Shown here piece by piece: positions 15,017 through 24,493 of a stretch of DNA of 64,000 nt. The first letter of the stretch is position 1. Every line of letters begins with the position of its first letter. The translations under genes were made by a program, and so were the position numbers. The stretch comes from Massiliimalia sp050943535 (lineage in GTDB: Bacteria > Bacillota > Clostridia > Oscillospirales > Ruminococcaceae), in NCBI GenBank assembly GCA_050943535.1, contig JBMNPJ010000006.1:184216-248215 (forward strand), given 5' to 3'. Below the pieces are notes generated by a model. The model was not told where the DNA came from. It searched no databases and saw only the letters and a program-made list of their open reading frames with translations.

Positions 15017-17131
15017 ATGCTGAATCAACCAAGAACTTTCCACACAACTTTTGCTGGGCGTCCGCTGACAGTAGAAACCGGAAGAACCTGCGAACTGGCA
15101 AACGGTTCCTGCTGGGTACGTTACGGCGACACCGTAGTAATGGCCAATGTAACTGCTTCTCCAAAACCTCGGGAAGGGGTAGACTTTTTCCCTCTTTCTG
15201 TAGATTATGAAGAAAAATTATATGCAGCAGGCAAAATCCCTGGTTCTTTCTTGAAAAGAGAAGGAAAACCAAGTGAAAACGCAATTCTGACTTCCCGTAT
15301 GGTAGACCGTCCGATGCGTCCTTTGTTCCCAAAAGATATGCGCAATGACGTTTCCATTGTGATGACTGTTTTGGCAACTGACGTGGACAATGCTCCGGAA
15401 ATCACCGCTTCTATTGCGGCTTCTATCGCAGTATCTATTTCTGACGTTCCATTTAATGGCCCGATTGCAAGTGTCAGCGTTGGTCTGGTAGATGGGGAAA
15501 TTGTATTAAACCCAATCACCGAACAGCGGGAAAAATCTGACCTGAACCTGACTGTAGCAGGCAGCCGGGATAAAATCGTGATGATCGAAGCTGGTGCCAA
15601 CGAAGTAGACGATGAAACCATGCTGAAAGCTATCGCTGCAGGTCATGAAGAAATCAAAAAAATGGTAGAATTTATTGCCGGCATTCAGGCTGAAATCGGC
15701 AAAGAAAAATTCACCTTTGAATCTCAGGAACTGCCGGAAGAAATGTTCAATGATGTAGCTGCCATTGCTTTGGAAGATACCAAACTGGCATTGGATACCG
15801 ACGACAAAACAGTTCGTGATGAACGTCTTCTGCCAATTTACGAACGGGTTTATACTGAACTGGAAGAAAAATATCCGGAAAGCCAGGTAAAATTGGATGA
15901 ATGCATGTATAAGCTGCAGAAAAAAATCGTGCGTGAATGGCTGCTGGAAGGCAAACGTGTTGACGGCCGTGGTATGGAAGAAATCCGTCCATTGGATGCT
16001 CAGGTAGCTCTGCTGCCAAGAGTTCACGGTTCCGGTTTGTTTACCCGTGGACAGACTCAAGTACTGTCTATTGCGACATTGGGTCCGGTTCGCGATGTTC
16101 AGAACCTGGACGGTTTGGATGAAAATCAGACCAAACGTTATATGCATCAGTACAACTTCCCATCTTACTCTGTTGGGGAAACCCGTCCAAGCAGAGGTCC
16201 TGGACGCCGTGAAATCGGTCATGGTGCTTTGGCAGAAAAAGCACTGGTTCCAGTTCTGCCTTCTCTGGAAGAATTCCCATATGCGATCCGTGTAGTATCT
16301 GAAGTATTGTCTTCCAACGGATCCACTTCTCAGGCCTCTATCTGCGGTTCTACTTTGGCTTTGATGGATGCAGGGGTTCCGATCCGTACTCCAGTTGCTG
16401 GTATTTCCTGTGGTTTGATTACCAAAGAAGACGGCTCCTTTACTACAATGGTAGATATTCAGGGTCTGGAAGACTTCTACGGCGATATGGACTTTAAAGT
16501 AGGCGGTACTCATAAAGGGATCACCGCAATTCAGGTAGATATTAAAGTAGACGGTTTGACCATGGACATTATCCGGGAAGCATTTGAAAAAACAAGAAAA
16601 GCTAGACTTTATATTTTGGATGAAGTTATGGCAAAAGCAATTGCAGAACCTCGTCCAACTGTTGGGGAATATGCTCCAAAAGTACTGCAGACTCGGATTG
16701 CAGTGGACAAGATTAAAGATGTTATCGGAAAAGGCGGCAGCGTAATTCAGAAGATCTGCGCAGAATGCGATGTAAAAATCGATATTGATGACGATGGCCT
16801 TTGTGTGATTATGGGTGTCAATCTGGAAAACGCAAAACGGGCTTTGTATATGGTAGAAACCATTGCAAATGATCCGGAAGTAGGTTCTATTTATAAAGGG
16901 GTAGTAACCCGTCTGATGAACTTCGGCGCCTTTGTAGAAATTGCTCCTGGAAAAGAAGGTTTGGTTCACATTTCCAAACTGGAAGCACACCGGGTAGAAA
17001 AAGTAGAAGATGTTGTGTCTGTAGGCGATGAAATTATTGTTAAAGTAATTGAAATTGATGATCAGGGCAGAATCAATTTGTCCCGCAAAGACGCATTGGC
17101 TGACCTGGAAGCAAGAAAATCAAAAGCATAA
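15017..17131 (+). CDS. pnp: Polyribonucleotide nucleotidyltransferase (PNPase)
   Basis: A 704-residue phosphorolytic 3'-5' exoribonuclease. Two RNase PH domains (about residues 10-145 and 320-455, the second with FNFPSYSVGETRPSRGPGRREIGHG split by the phosphate-binding region) are linked by an all-helical domain. A KH domain (about 553-612, IGKGGSVIQ) and an S1 domain (about 622-690, GAFVEIAPGKEGLVHIS) follow. Length and order are those of standard bacterial PNPase. ATG 15017 has AGGAGGAAA upstream. It works in mRNA turnover and RNA quality control. Confidence 0.97.
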   Translation: MLNQPRTFHTTFAGRPLTVETGRTCELANGSCWVRYGDTVVMANVTASPKPREGVDFFPLSVDYEEKLYAAGKIPGSFLKREGKPSENAILTSRMVDRPMRPLFPKDMRNDVSIVMTVLATDVDNAPEITASIAASIAVSISDVPFNGPIASVSVGLVDGEIVLNPITEQREKSDLNLTVAGSRDKIVMIEAGANEVDDETMLKAIAAGHEEIKKMVEFIAGIQAEIGKEKFTFESQELPEEMFNDVAAIALEDTKLALDTDDKTVRDERLLPIYERVYTELEEKYPESQVKLDECMYKLQKKIVREWLLEGKRVDGRGMEEIRPLDAQVALLPRVHGSGLFTRGQTQVLSIATLGPVRDVQNLDGLDENQTKRYMHQYNFPSYSVGETRPSRGPGRREIGHGALAEKALVPVLPSLEEFPYAIRVVSEVLSSNGSTSQASICGSTLALMDAGVPIRTPVAGISCGLITKEDGSFTTMVDIQGLEDFYGDMDFKVGGTHKGITAIQVDIKVDGLTMDIIREAFEKTRKARLYILDEVMAKAIAEPRPTVGEYAPKVLQTRIAVDKIKDVIGKGGSVIQKICAECDVKIDIDDDGLCVIMGVNLENAKRALYMVETIANDPEVGSIYKGVVTRLMNFGAFVEIAPGKEGLVHISKLEAHRVEKVEDVVSVGDEIIVKVIEIDDQGRINLSRKDALADLEARKSKA

Positions 17132-17142
17132 AACACAAAGAG

Positions 17143-17170
17143 AGCCGCAGATTTGATTCTGCGGCTTTTT
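17143..17170 (+). terminator. pnp terminator
   Basis: A 9-bp stem AGCCGCAGA/TCTGCGGCT (17143-17151 with 17158-17166) followed by a T-run. Confidence 0.9.
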
Positions 17171-17189
17171 GCTTTAGGGGGAGCAGGTT

Positions 17190-17681
17190 ATGATTACAGT
17201 AAGATCTTATGAGGAAAAAGACATCCCTCAAATGACAGAAATCTGGAACCAGGTGGTAGAAGAGGGGAATGCCTTTCCAGGGGAAGAATGTTATGATGAA
17301 GTAGGGATGAGCCGATTTTTAAAAGAACAGTCTTCTGCGGTATGTGCTGTAGAAGATGGTCAGATCGTGGGAATGTATATTTTGCATCCCAACAATATTG
17401 GCCGCTGCGGACATATTGCCAACGCTTCTTATGCGGTGAATAGAGCCGCCCGGGGAAAAGGCGTTGGGGAGCTGCTGGTCCGCCATTGTCTGCGGGAAAC
17501 ATATCGCTGCGGCTTTCGGGGACTGCAGTTTAATGCTGTGGTAGAATGTAATTATGCAGCCAACCATCTGTATCAAAAACTGGGTTTTACTCGGATTGGA
17601 ATGGTGCCTAACGGGTACCGTATGAAGGACGGAAGCTATCAGAATATTATTTTATACTATCATGACGCAGTACAGGAATAA
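17190..17681 (+). CDS. GNAT-family N-acetyltransferase
   Basis: A 163-residue single-domain GNAT. The acetyl-CoA loop is AARGKGVGELLVRHCL and motif B is NYAANHLYQKLGF. It begins IxVRSYEEKDIPQMTEIWN, a common start of the phosphinothricin/YhhY-like group, but the substrate cannot be inferred. GGGGGAG precedes ATG 17190. It is the first of three closely spaced genes with the MBL hydrolase and HemZ. Confidence 0.85.
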   Translation: MITVRSYEEKDIPQMTEIWNQVVEEGNAFPGEECYDEVGMSRFLKEQSSAVCAVEDGQIVGMYILHPNNIGRCGHIANASYAVNRAARGKGVGELLVRHCLRETYRCGFRGLQFNAVVECNYAANHLYQKLGFTRIGMVPNGYRMKDGSYQNIILYYHDAVQE

Positions 17682-17698
17682 GAAAGGAAGTGTATTTT

Positions 17699-18343
17699 AT
17701 GAAGATTGTAACAAAACCATTGGGAATGATTCAGGCCAACTGCTATCTGCTGGTCAGTGAACAGAACCGGGTGCTGGTATTGGATCCAGGAGGCGATGCC
17801 AGTGCAATTATCCGATATTTAGAACAGAACAGTTTGACACTGGGGGCGATTTTGCTGACCCATGGTCACCATGACCACATTGCCGCTGTATGGGACTTGC
17901 TGGACTATGAACAGGTGCCTGTTTATGTTCCTGAGCAGGATTTGGAAATGCTGGAGGATATCTCCCTGTCTTTATGCGGTATGGCGCCTTTGTACTTCCA
18001 TTATGAAAAAGGTGTTTCTTATCATACAGTGCAGGATGGAGATGTAGTAAAACTGGATGAAATTTCTTTGCAGGTGATTCATACACCGGGGCATACCAAA
18101 GGTTCCAGCTGCTATTTGGGAGAAGGGGCTTTGTTTACAGGAGATACCTTGTTCGAGGGCAGTGTAGGACGCACTGATTTGTACGGAGGAAGTTATCCTG
18201 TATTAAAGGCTTCTTTGGAAAAACTGGCAGCACTGCCTCAGGATTATACAGTATATCCAGGGCATGGCGGTGCTACCACACTGGAAATACAAAAGAAAAC
18301 AAACCCATATTTGGGTCAGGTGGATTATGACGATTATTTTTGA
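17699..18343 (+). CDS. MBL-fold metallo-hydrolase, glyoxalase-II-like
   Basis: A 214-residue metallo-beta-lactamase-fold enzyme. It carries the metal motif THGHHDH (near residue 59), a second-histidine motif HTPGHTKGSSCY, GDTLFEGSVGRTD and a C-terminal YPGHGGATT, in the order seen in small glyoxalase-II-like hydrolases. The native substrate is probably a thioester, but this class is broad. ATG 17699 was chosen over GTG 17690 for better distance to AAAGGAAG. The 3' end overlaps the hemZ start by 17 bp. Confidence 0.9.
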   Translation: MKIVTKPLGMIQANCYLLVSEQNRVLVLDPGGDASAIIRYLEQNSLTLGAILLTHGHHDHIAAVWDLLDYEQVPVYVPEQDLEMLEDISLSLCGMAPLYFHYEKGVSYHTVQDGDVVKLDEISLQVIHTPGHTKGSSCYLGEGALFTGDTLFEGSVGRTDLYGGSYPVLKASLEKLAALPQDYTVYPGHGGATTLEIQKKTNPYLGQVDYDDYF

Positions 18344-19838
18344 GAACAATACCTTTAAATATGAAGTAGAAAGCGTATGCAAATTATTTTTTCCCTGTGT
18401 GCTGTTTCAACATGAGTATGATACCCCTTGGGAAGAGCGGGATGATGTGATTGTGGCTTCTCTCAGCCGAGGAGCAGAAGAAACGGTTTTGACCGGATTG
18501 GTGCGTCTTCAGGGGAAAGAGTGTACAGCAAGTCAGACTGTGCTGAATGAAGATTTCCATTATGAGGAAGAATGTGAACGGCTTTTGTGCGTGGCAGTAT
18601 ATCACGCATTGGAACAGGCCACCGGCATTCATGTAACCTGGGGAGTTATGACCGGAATCCGCCCAGTAAAACAGATGAATTACTGGATTGAAAAGGGAAA
18701 ATCCATGGAAGAAGTGGAACGGATTTTTGCAGAGGATTATCTGGTGACGCCGCAGAAAATTGATCTGTGCAAAAAGACCCGGAAAAATCAGGTGGAGATT
18801 ATTGATGCATCCAAACCTAATTCCTACAGCCTTTATGTATCCATTCCGTTTTGTCCATCCCGGTGCAGCTACTGTTCTTTTGTATCCAGTTCCATTGCAG
18901 CGCCTAAGGCAAAAGCATTGGTTGGAGAATATGTAGAAAAGCTTTGTGAAGAGATCCGTTATATGGGAAAACAGGTAGAAGGACTGGGACTTCAGCTGGA
19001 AACAGCCTATATTGGAGGGGGAACTCCCACCACCTTGTCTGCGGATCAGCTGACACAGCTGACCCAATGTATGCGGGAAAGTTTTCCTCTGGATCAGGCC
19101 AAGGAATTTACCATCGAAGCAGGCAGAGCAGACACCATTACCCGGGACAAGCTGGAAGCCATCAAACAGGCAAGGGCAACCCGAATCAGCATCAACCCCC
19201 AGACCTTTAACGATCAGGTGTTAAAAAACATTGGCCGAAAGCACACAGCACAACAGGTGGTAGACTGTTATCGCATGGCCCAGGAAATGGGATTTGAAGA
19301 TATCAATATGGATTTTATTGCAGGACTTCCCGGGGATACCTATGAAAGCTTCTGCAAAACCATTGATGAAGCGGTTATGTTAAACCCCACCAACATTACA
19401 GTGCACACCTTGACCATTAAACGGTCTTCTGACCTGTTCCATGCAGGAGAACTGGATGAAAGCCTTCCTCAGATGGAAATTTCTAAAATGGTGGAATATG
19501 CGTATCAGGCGCTGACACAGGCAGGATATGAGCCATATTACCTTTACCGGCAGAAAAATACATTGCAGAATTTGGAAAATGTGGGATACTGCAAACCGGG
19601 ATATGAAGGGCTTTACAATATTTATATTATGGAGGAAATCCATACTATTTTGGCTGCGGGAGCCAGCGCTGTATCCAAGCTGATTCGGAAAAAATCTCAA
19701 AAAGTACAGCGGATTTTCAATTATAAATATCCATTTGAATACAACCGGGATTTTGCAGATATTTTGGAACGGAAAAATGCCATTCGGGAATTTTACACAG
19801 TTTTAAAAGCGGAATCCCCGATTTCCTTAGAAAAATAG
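18327..19838 (+). CDS. hemZ: HemZ-type coproporphyrinogen III dehydrogenase-like radical SAM protein
   Basis: A 503-residue radical SAM protein. The N-terminal 165 residues form the HemZ-specific domain; then comes SIPFCPSRCSYCSF with the C-x3-C-x2-C cluster motif, followed by GGGTPTTLSADQL, NPQTFND and HTLTIKRSSDL. HemZ proteins are HemN relatives common in Clostridia; some lack proven coproporphyrinogen oxidase activity, so the reaction is inferred. ATG 18327 overlaps the end of the MBL gene, implying translational coupling. Confidence 0.85.
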   Translation: MTIIFENNTFKYEVESVCKLFFPCVLFQHEYDTPWEERDDVIVASLSRGAEETVLTGLVRLQGKECTASQTVLNEDFHYEEECERLLCVAVYHALEQATGIHVTWGVMTGIRPVKQMNYWIEKGKSMEEVERIFAEDYLVTPQKIDLCKKTRKNQVEIIDASKPNSYSLYVSIPFCPSRCSYCSFVSSSIAAPKAKALVGEYVEKLCEEIRYMGKQVEGLGLQLETAYIGGGTPTTLSADQLTQLTQCMRESFPLDQAKEFTIEAGRADTITRDKLEAIKQARATRISINPQTFNDQVLKNIGRKHTAQQVVDCYRMAQEMGFEDINMDFIAGLPGDTYESFCKTIDEAVMLNPTNITVHTLTIKRSSDLFHAGELDESLPQMEISKMVEYAYQALTQAGYEPYYLYRQKNTLQNLENVGYCKPGYEGLYNIYIMEEIHTILAAGASAVSKLIRKKSQKVQRIFNYKYPFEYNRDFADILERKNAIREFYTVLKAESPISLEK

Positions 19839-19885
19839 TCGTAGATTTTTAAGAAAATCTTTTGATTTCTTGCGGCCTTTTTCAG

Positions 19886-19914
19886 TTGACACTGTTTCAA
19901 AAACAAGATATTAT
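19886..19914 (+). promoter_or_regulatory. Promoter of the xpaC-telA genes
   Basis: TTGACA (19886-19891), 17-bp spacer, TATTAT (19909-19914), about 40 bp upstream of the first start codon. Confidence 0.8.
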
Positions 19915-19953
19915 ATTAAATAAGATATCATATTGTTAAAGGAATGGTGTTTT

Positions 19954-20766
19954 ATGCCTTGGAATAAACTAGATGGATCACAAGTAGGACCTGGGAACCG
20001 CCAGTATGGCGTTCCGCCCCATTATCCTCCATATCAGCAGCCGCCTTTTCAGCCCGCTGAGGCTCAAAAACAGCCGGGGAAAAAACGACTGGGACTGCGG
20101 GTGATTTTGTCCGTGCTGCTGATGGTGGCAACGGTGGCATTCTTCCCAGATATTCCGGCAGCGGTGGTCATTGTGTGCGGTATTATTTATTACTGTATTT
20201 TCCACTTTGTTCTGCTTCCGGATAAAAAGGTTCCGTCACCTGTTGCTGCAGAGCCGGAGAAGGCACCTCATGAACAGGAAACCGTGGAACCGGAGCCGGA
20301 GAAAGAACTTTCAGAAGTGGAAAAGATCGTAAATGAAGGACGCTTGTATTTGGAAGGAATCCGGAAAGTAAATGACCGGATTGCCAGCAATAGTCCGGAA
20401 GCGTTCCGGCAGATTGCCCGTATGGAAGAATGTGCGGAAAAGATCTTTGACTATATCTCTGAAAATCCGGAAGATGCACCCCAGATTCGGAAATTTATGA
20501 ATTATTATCTGCCTACACTACTCAAGCTGTTAAATTCTTATGACAGATTAAAGCAGCAGGGAATTGATGGGGATCACATTAATGCCAGCATTACAGAAAT
20601 CGAGGGGATTTTGCACACCATGGCAATTGCCTTTGAAAAACAGCTAGATAATTTGTTCCAGGATGATCAACTGGATATTTCTACCGATATTGAAGTACTG
20701 CGTCAGATTTTGGCGCAGGAAGGACTTGCTGATGACGATATGAAGATGTCCGCCAAAGAAGAATAA
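19954..20766 (+). CDS. XpaC-like (5-bromo-4-chloroindolyl phosphate hydrolysis) family membrane protein
   Basis: A 270-residue protein with a Pro/Gln-rich N-terminus (about residues 1-45), two hydrophobic segments (about 47-90), an acidic Pro/Glu linker and a helical C-terminal domain. The C-terminal domain has YLPTLLKLLNSYDRLKQQ, close to the XpaC pattern. XpaC proteins are almost always encoded next to TelA, as here. Their molecular role is unclear; the annotated phosphatase activity is historical. ATG 19954 follows AAAGGAA. Confidence 0.8.
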   Translation: MPWNKLDGSQVGPGNRQYGVPPHYPPYQQPPFQPAEAQKQPGKKRLGLRVILSVLLMVATVAFFPDIPAAVVIVCGIIYYCIFHFVLLPDKKVPSPVAAEPEKAPHEQETVEPEPEKELSEVEKIVNEGRLYLEGIRKVNDRIASNSPEAFRQIARMEECAEKIFDYISENPEDAPQIRKFMNYYLPTLLKLLNSYDRLKQQGIDGDHINASITEIEGILHTMAIAFEKQLDNLFQDDQLDISTDIEVLRQILAQEGLADDDMKMSAKEE

Positions 20767-20812
20767 ACGAAACGTTCTGTTGGTGGTTAAATGGTGACAG
20801 GAGGATTTTTTC

Positions 20813-21961
20813 ATGGATGAAACAATGTTGAACACACCGCCTTCTTTAACGCTGGATCCTTTTGGACAGGAAGCGGCAGATAAGGCAGAACAGCTGCAAA
20901 CGGGAGCAGAAAAACAGGTAACTCCAGTAGAAGAGGTACAGCTGACCCCGGAAGAACAGAAAATTGTAGATGATTTTGCTGAGAAAATTGATTTGACCAA
21001 TTCCAATTTAGTGCTGCAGTACGGCGCCGGCGCACAGCAGAAAATTGCAAATTTCTCCGATACTGCTTTGCAGACTGTCCGGACTAAGGATATGGGCGAG
21101 ATCGGCGATATGATCTCCAATCTGGTCGGCGAGCTGAAAGGGTTTGACGCAGAGGAAGAAAGCAAAGGGCTGTTGGGATTTTTTAAAAAGAATACCAACA
21201 AACTTGCTATGCTGAAAACCAAATACGAAAAGGCCAATGTGAATGTAGAAAAAATCAGCCAGTCCTTGGAAAATCACCAGATTCAGCTGATGAAAGATGT
21301 GGCTTTGCTGGATAAAATGTACCAGGTAAACCTGCAGAATTTTAAAGAACTGTCTATGTATATTTTGGCAGGGAAGAAAAAACTGAAAGAAACCCGGGAG
21401 ACCATTTTGCCTGAGTATATTGAAAAGGCGCAAAAAAGCGGTTTGCCGGAAGATTCTCAGGCAGCCAATGACTTGGCGGCTATGTGTGACCGGTTTGAGA
21501 AAAAGCTGCATGACCTGGATTTGACCCGCATTATCTCTATTCAGATGGCGCCTCAGATTCGTCTGGTGCAGAATAATGATACTTTGATGAGTGAAAAAAT
21601 TCAGTCTACCATTGTGAATACTATCCCTCTGTGGAAGAGCCAGATGGTAATTGCACTGGGACTTACTCATTCTCAGCAGGCTGTTCAGGCACAAAGAGAA
21701 GTTACCAATTTGACCAATGAACTGCTTCGCAAAAATGCGGATGCACTGAAAATTGCTACCATTGAAACTGCCAAAGAAACAGAGCGTGGAATTGTTGATA
21801 TTGAAACATTAAAACACACCAATGAGTCTTTGATTTCCACTTTGGATGAAGTGATGCAGATTCAGGCGGAAGGACATCAGAAACGCCAGGAAGCAGAAGT
21901 GGAACTGCGTCAAATTGAAGTGGATTTGAAAAACAAATTACTGCAGATCCGAAATCGTTAA
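20813..21961 (+). CDS. TelA-family (toxic anion resistance) protein
   Basis: A 382-residue, mostly helical cytoplasmic protein of the TelA/YceH family. Hallmarks are GLLGFFKKNTNKLAMLKTKY, MYQVNLQNFKELSMYILAGK, QMAPQIRLVQNND and TIVNTIPLWKSQMVIALGL. TelA relatives were linked to tellurite and cell-envelope stress; the mechanism is unknown. It follows xpaC by 46 bp with its own AGGAGG site, and the pair is conserved in Firmicutes. Confidence 0.9.
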   Translation: MDETMLNTPPSLTLDPFGQEAADKAEQLQTGAEKQVTPVEEVQLTPEEQKIVDDFAEKIDLTNSNLVLQYGAGAQQKIANFSDTALQTVRTKDMGEIGDMISNLVGELKGFDAEEESKGLLGFFKKNTNKLAMLKTKYEKANVNVEKISQSLENHQIQLMKDVALLDKMYQVNLQNFKELSMYILAGKKKLKETRETILPEYIEKAQKSGLPEDSQAANDLAAMCDRFEKKLHDLDLTRIISIQMAPQIRLVQNNDTLMSEKIQSTIVNTIPLWKSQMVIALGLTHSQQAVQAQREVTNLTNELLRKNADALKIATIETAKETERGIVDIETLKHTNESLISTLDEVMQIQAEGHQKRQEAEVELRQIEVDLKNKLLQIRNR

Positions 21962-22039
21962 TGAAAATGAATGACAGCCTGTCTGGTGCCTGTGATATAG
22001 GTGCCTGACGGGCTGTTTGGGTTTATAGGGGAAAAGAAT

Positions 22040-22657
22040 ATGGATCGTTTTTATCAGGATATTACAGATTTTATTTTTATGAAGGACTTGCCCCAGAAAG
22101 CGGATATTATTTTTGTTCCCGGGAGTAATTATGGAAAACCGGCGGAATATGCAGCTAGACTGTGGAAACAGGGATACGCTCCTTATGTGATGCCTTCCGG
22201 ACGGTATAGTGTGAAAAAAGGCTATTTCCCCGGAGCAAAAGATGGACAAGACCGCTATCCGGGGCCGTATGCTACAGAATGGGAATTTTTAAAAGAAGTG
22301 CTGTTGTCAGAAGGAGTAGATGCTCGGGCAATTTTAAAGGAAGATAAAGCCCAGTTTACCTATCAAAATGCCTTGTTTTCCAGACAGCGTACCGATGAAT
22401 GTAATATGAAAATCAGCCGTGCGATTTTGTGCTGTAAATCCTTTCATGCCAGAAGAGCGTATTTGTATTATCAGGATGCGTTTCCGGATACGCAGTTTTT
22501 TGTTTGCCCAGTGGATGTAGGCGGGGTCAGTGCTCAAAACTGGTATCAAAGTGAAAAAGGGGTTCGCAAAGTATTGGGCGAACTGGAGCGGTGCGGCAGT
22601 CAGTTTGGAAAGATCTTTCTGGAACGGGCAGGAAGATTTCAAGGAGAGAACAAATGA
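22040..22657 (+). CDS. YdcF/DUF218-like protein
   Basis: A 205-residue soluble protein. ADIIFVPGSNYGKPAEYAARLW near the N-terminus and AILCCKSFHARRAYLYYQ in the C-terminal half are the pattern of the YdcF/DUF218 fold, which binds nucleotides such as SAM in some members. The function is unknown. It overlaps the next gene by 4 bp (ATGA), so the two are translationally coupled. ATG 22040 follows AGGGGAAAAG. Confidence 0.75.
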   Translation: MDRFYQDITDFIFMKDLPQKADIIFVPGSNYGKPAEYAARLWKQGYAPYVMPSGRYSVKKGYFPGAKDGQDRYPGPYATEWEFLKEVLLSEGVDARAILKEDKAQFTYQNALFSRQRTDECNMKISRAILCCKSFHARRAYLYYQDAFPDTQFFVCPVDVGGVSAQNWYQSEKGVRKVLGELERCGSQFGKIFLERAGRFQGENK

Positions 22658-22950
22658 ATTGGGATAGTTTGTCCTTTGAACAACGGGTTTGGCAGATTGT
22701 GTGTGAAATTCCGGCAGGAAAAGTGCTCACCTATGGAAGAATTGCTGTTTTGGCAGGTTCTCCCAGAGGCTGGCGTCAGGCGGCGAGGGCGGTTCACTAT
22801 GCACCTCCCGGCATTCCCTGTCATCGGGTGGTAAATTCTCAGGGAAGAACGGCACCGCCCTTTTTGGAACAGAGAAGTCTCTTAGAACAAGAAGGAGTCG
22901 TTTTTCAGAAAAACGGTCTGGTGAATCTGAAACAATATTTATGGAAATAG
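22654..22950 (+). CDS. MGMT-family DNA alkyltransferase-like protein
   Basis: A 98-residue protein equal to the C-terminal DNA-binding half of O6-methylguanine-DNA methyltransferases. PAGKVLTYGRIA is the helix-turn-helix start and GIPCHRVVNSQG contains the acceptor cysteine in the PCHRV motif. The cysteine separates it from ATL proteins, which carry tryptophan there. The N-terminal domain of full-length Ogt is absent, as in other short family members, so real alkyl transfer remains inferred. The preceding YdcF-like gene overlaps by 4 bp. Confidence 0.88.
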   Translation: MNWDSLSFEQRVWQIVCEIPAGKVLTYGRIAVLAGSPRGWRQAARAVHYAPPGIPCHRVVNSQGRTAPPFLEQRSLLEQEGVVFQKNGLVNLKQYLWK

Positions 22951-22965
22951 TTAGGAGGAAAGCGG

Positions 22966-23403
22966 ATGGATGAAAAAGTTTTGGCAAGCCGGGCATTGCA
23001 GGCAAGAAAGCTTGCTTATGCACCTTATTCCGGATTTTTGGTAGGAGCATCGCTTTTGTGTGAGGACGGAACGGTTTATGATGGGGGAAATATTGAAAAT
23101 GGAGCGTATACCCCCTCTAACTGTGCAGAGCGTACGGCCTTTTTTGCGGCGATCCGGGAAGGACACCGAGGGTTTTCAGCCATTGCTGTGGCTGGAGCCC
23201 CCAAAGAGCAGGAAATCCCTCACAACATTTGTCCGCCTTGCGGTGTATGTCTGCAGGTGATGGCAGAATTTTGTGATCCAGATACCTTTCGGATTATTTT
23301 AGTGAAAAACGAAACGGAATACCAGGTACATCTTTTACGGGAACTTCTGCCGTTTGGATTTCGGCTGAATGAAGCAGATCAACGTACCGAGAAAAAGGAA
23401 TAA
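22966..23403 (+). CDS. cdd: Cytidine deaminase
   Basis: A 145-residue zinc hydrolase converting cytidine or deoxycytidine to the uridine form in pyrimidine salvage. NIENGAYTPSNCAERTA contains the zinc cysteine and the proton-shuttling glutamate; PPCGVCLQVMAEF gives the other two zinc cysteines. Length fits the small tetrameric type. It follows the MGMT gene by 15 bp with AGGAGG upstream, so it belongs to the same transcript. Confidence 0.95.
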   Translation: MDEKVLASRALQARKLAYAPYSGFLVGASLLCEDGTVYDGGNIENGAYTPSNCAERTAFFAAIREGHRGFSAIAVAGAPKEQEIPHNICPPCGVCLQVMAEFCDPDTFRIILVKNETEYQVHLLRELLPFGFRLNEADQRTEKKE

Positions 23404-23457
23404 ATAGAAGCCAAAATTCTCATACTGAAACTATCGGATGTTTACGGAGGTTTTTGT

Positions 23458-24165
23458 ATGGAATTGTTGGAACTTTTGATTCGTACAGTCAGTTCAATTT
23501 TCATTTTATTTCTGGTAACTAAGGTGATGGGATACCGTCAGATTTCTCAGCTGTCTTTTTATGATTATGTGATCGGAATTTCCATTGGGTCCATTTCTGC
23601 AGATATGGTCACAGGCTTGGATGTAACCTGGTGGAATACATTGGTACCCATGGTTTTATACGCTGGAGCCTCTCTGCTGCTTTCTCACTGGACCACCAAA
23701 AGTATTCGTGCCAGAAGATTTTTATCTGGGGTGCCGGTGATCCTGCTGGAAAAAGGGGAACTGATTCGGGAAAATTTTGAAAAGGTACATTATGATATGA
23801 GTGACTTTTTAGCTGAATGCCGCAGTGCAGGATATTTTAATCTGGGGGATTTGCAGTATGTGATTATGGAACACACTGGAAAACTCAGTTTTCTGCCAAA
23901 GTCCGAAAAACGTCCCTGCTGTCCGGAAGACTTAAATCTTTGTCCTCCAGAAGAAGGATTATGTGCAAATTTGATTATTGATGGTAAATTAATGCCCCAT
24001 CATTTAAAACGCATTGGCAGGGATGAAACCTGGCTGCAAAAACAGCTGAAACAGCAGGGCGTTTCCGAGATTGAACAGGTACTTTTGGCATCATACCCAC
24101 CTGATGGTTCGCTTCAAATCTATTTGCAGTCACATGATAAAAAACCATTTGATGTATTGGATTAA
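23458..24165 (+). CDS. DUF421 (YetF-like) membrane protein
   Basis: A 235-residue protein with three N-terminal membrane helices (about residues 5-25, 32-52 and 58-78) and a cytoplasmic DUF421 domain. The MGYRQISQLSFYDYVIGISIG signature lies between helices one and two. FLAECRSAGYFNLGDLQYVIMEHTGKLS is the domain core. YetF-like proteins occur in sporulating Firmicutes with unclear function. It has its own GGAGG site, 54 bp after cdd. Confidence 0.88.
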   Translation: MELLELLIRTVSSIFILFLVTKVMGYRQISQLSFYDYVIGISIGSISADMVTGLDVTWWNTLVPMVLYAGASLLLSHWTTKSIRARRFLSGVPVILLEKGELIRENFEKVHYDMSDFLAECRSAGYFNLGDLQYVIMEHTGKLSFLPKSEKRPCCPEDLNLCPPEEGLCANLIIDGKLMPHHLKRIGRDETWLQKQLKQQGVSEIEQVLLASYPPDGSLQIYLQSHDKKPFDVLD

Positions 24166-24265
24166 ATTGTGATTGGTAAAAAAGTCTGGAAAAAATGGGT
24201 AGGATCTCTTATAATAAGAAGAGGAATAAAATTGCTTCAGATTGTTAGAAGGGAGAAAAAACGCC

Positions 24266-24430
24266 ATGGAACCAGTGATTTATCGAGTGATAAAAATTAA
24301 CGGAGATTATGCCATTATGGTCAGCGAGGATGGGATTGAGAACACGGTGGCAATGGCTTTGCTGCCGATAGAAATTGAGGAAGGCAGTAAAGTGTTGTGG
24401 GAAAATTTTACTTACAGCATGATGGAATAA
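24266..24430 (+). CDS. Small DUF3006-like protein
   Basis: A 54-residue protein, MEPVIYRVIKINGDYAIMV then a short acidic beta-rich remainder with LLPIEIEEGSKVLW. The pattern of an opening strand, a residue-type switch and LP..EGxxL resembles DUF3006 proteins, which are tiny and uncharacterised. GGGAGAAA precedes ATG 24266, a TATAAT-like -10 lies about 55 bp upstream, and a strong terminator follows, so it looks like an independently transcribed real gene. Confidence 0.65.
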   Translation: MEPVIYRVIKINGDYAIMVSEDGIENTVAMALLPIEIEEGSKVLWENFTYSMME

Positions 24431-24437
24431 GCAAAAT

Positions 24438-24473
24438 AAAAAGCTGAGGCGAAATAGTGCGCCTCAGCTTTTT
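24438..24473. terminator. Bidirectional terminator
   Basis: A 14-bp perfect stem (24438-24451 with 24460-24473) with A-run and T-run ends, between the small gene and the convergent symporter gene. Confidence 0.92.
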
Positions 24474-24493
24474 ATTTTTGTAATCAAACGAGA

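Noticed and set aside
15506..16990. Long open frame antisense to pnp (about 494 codons)
   Set aside because: Shadow of the codon-biased pnp gene; no ribosome-binding site, and the composition is not protein-like (Phe/Asn/Cys-rich).
24200..24265. Riboswitch or T-box in front of the small DUF3006-like gene
   Set aside because: Too short, and none of the conserved motifs is present; only a -10 box and a ribosome-binding site are seen.
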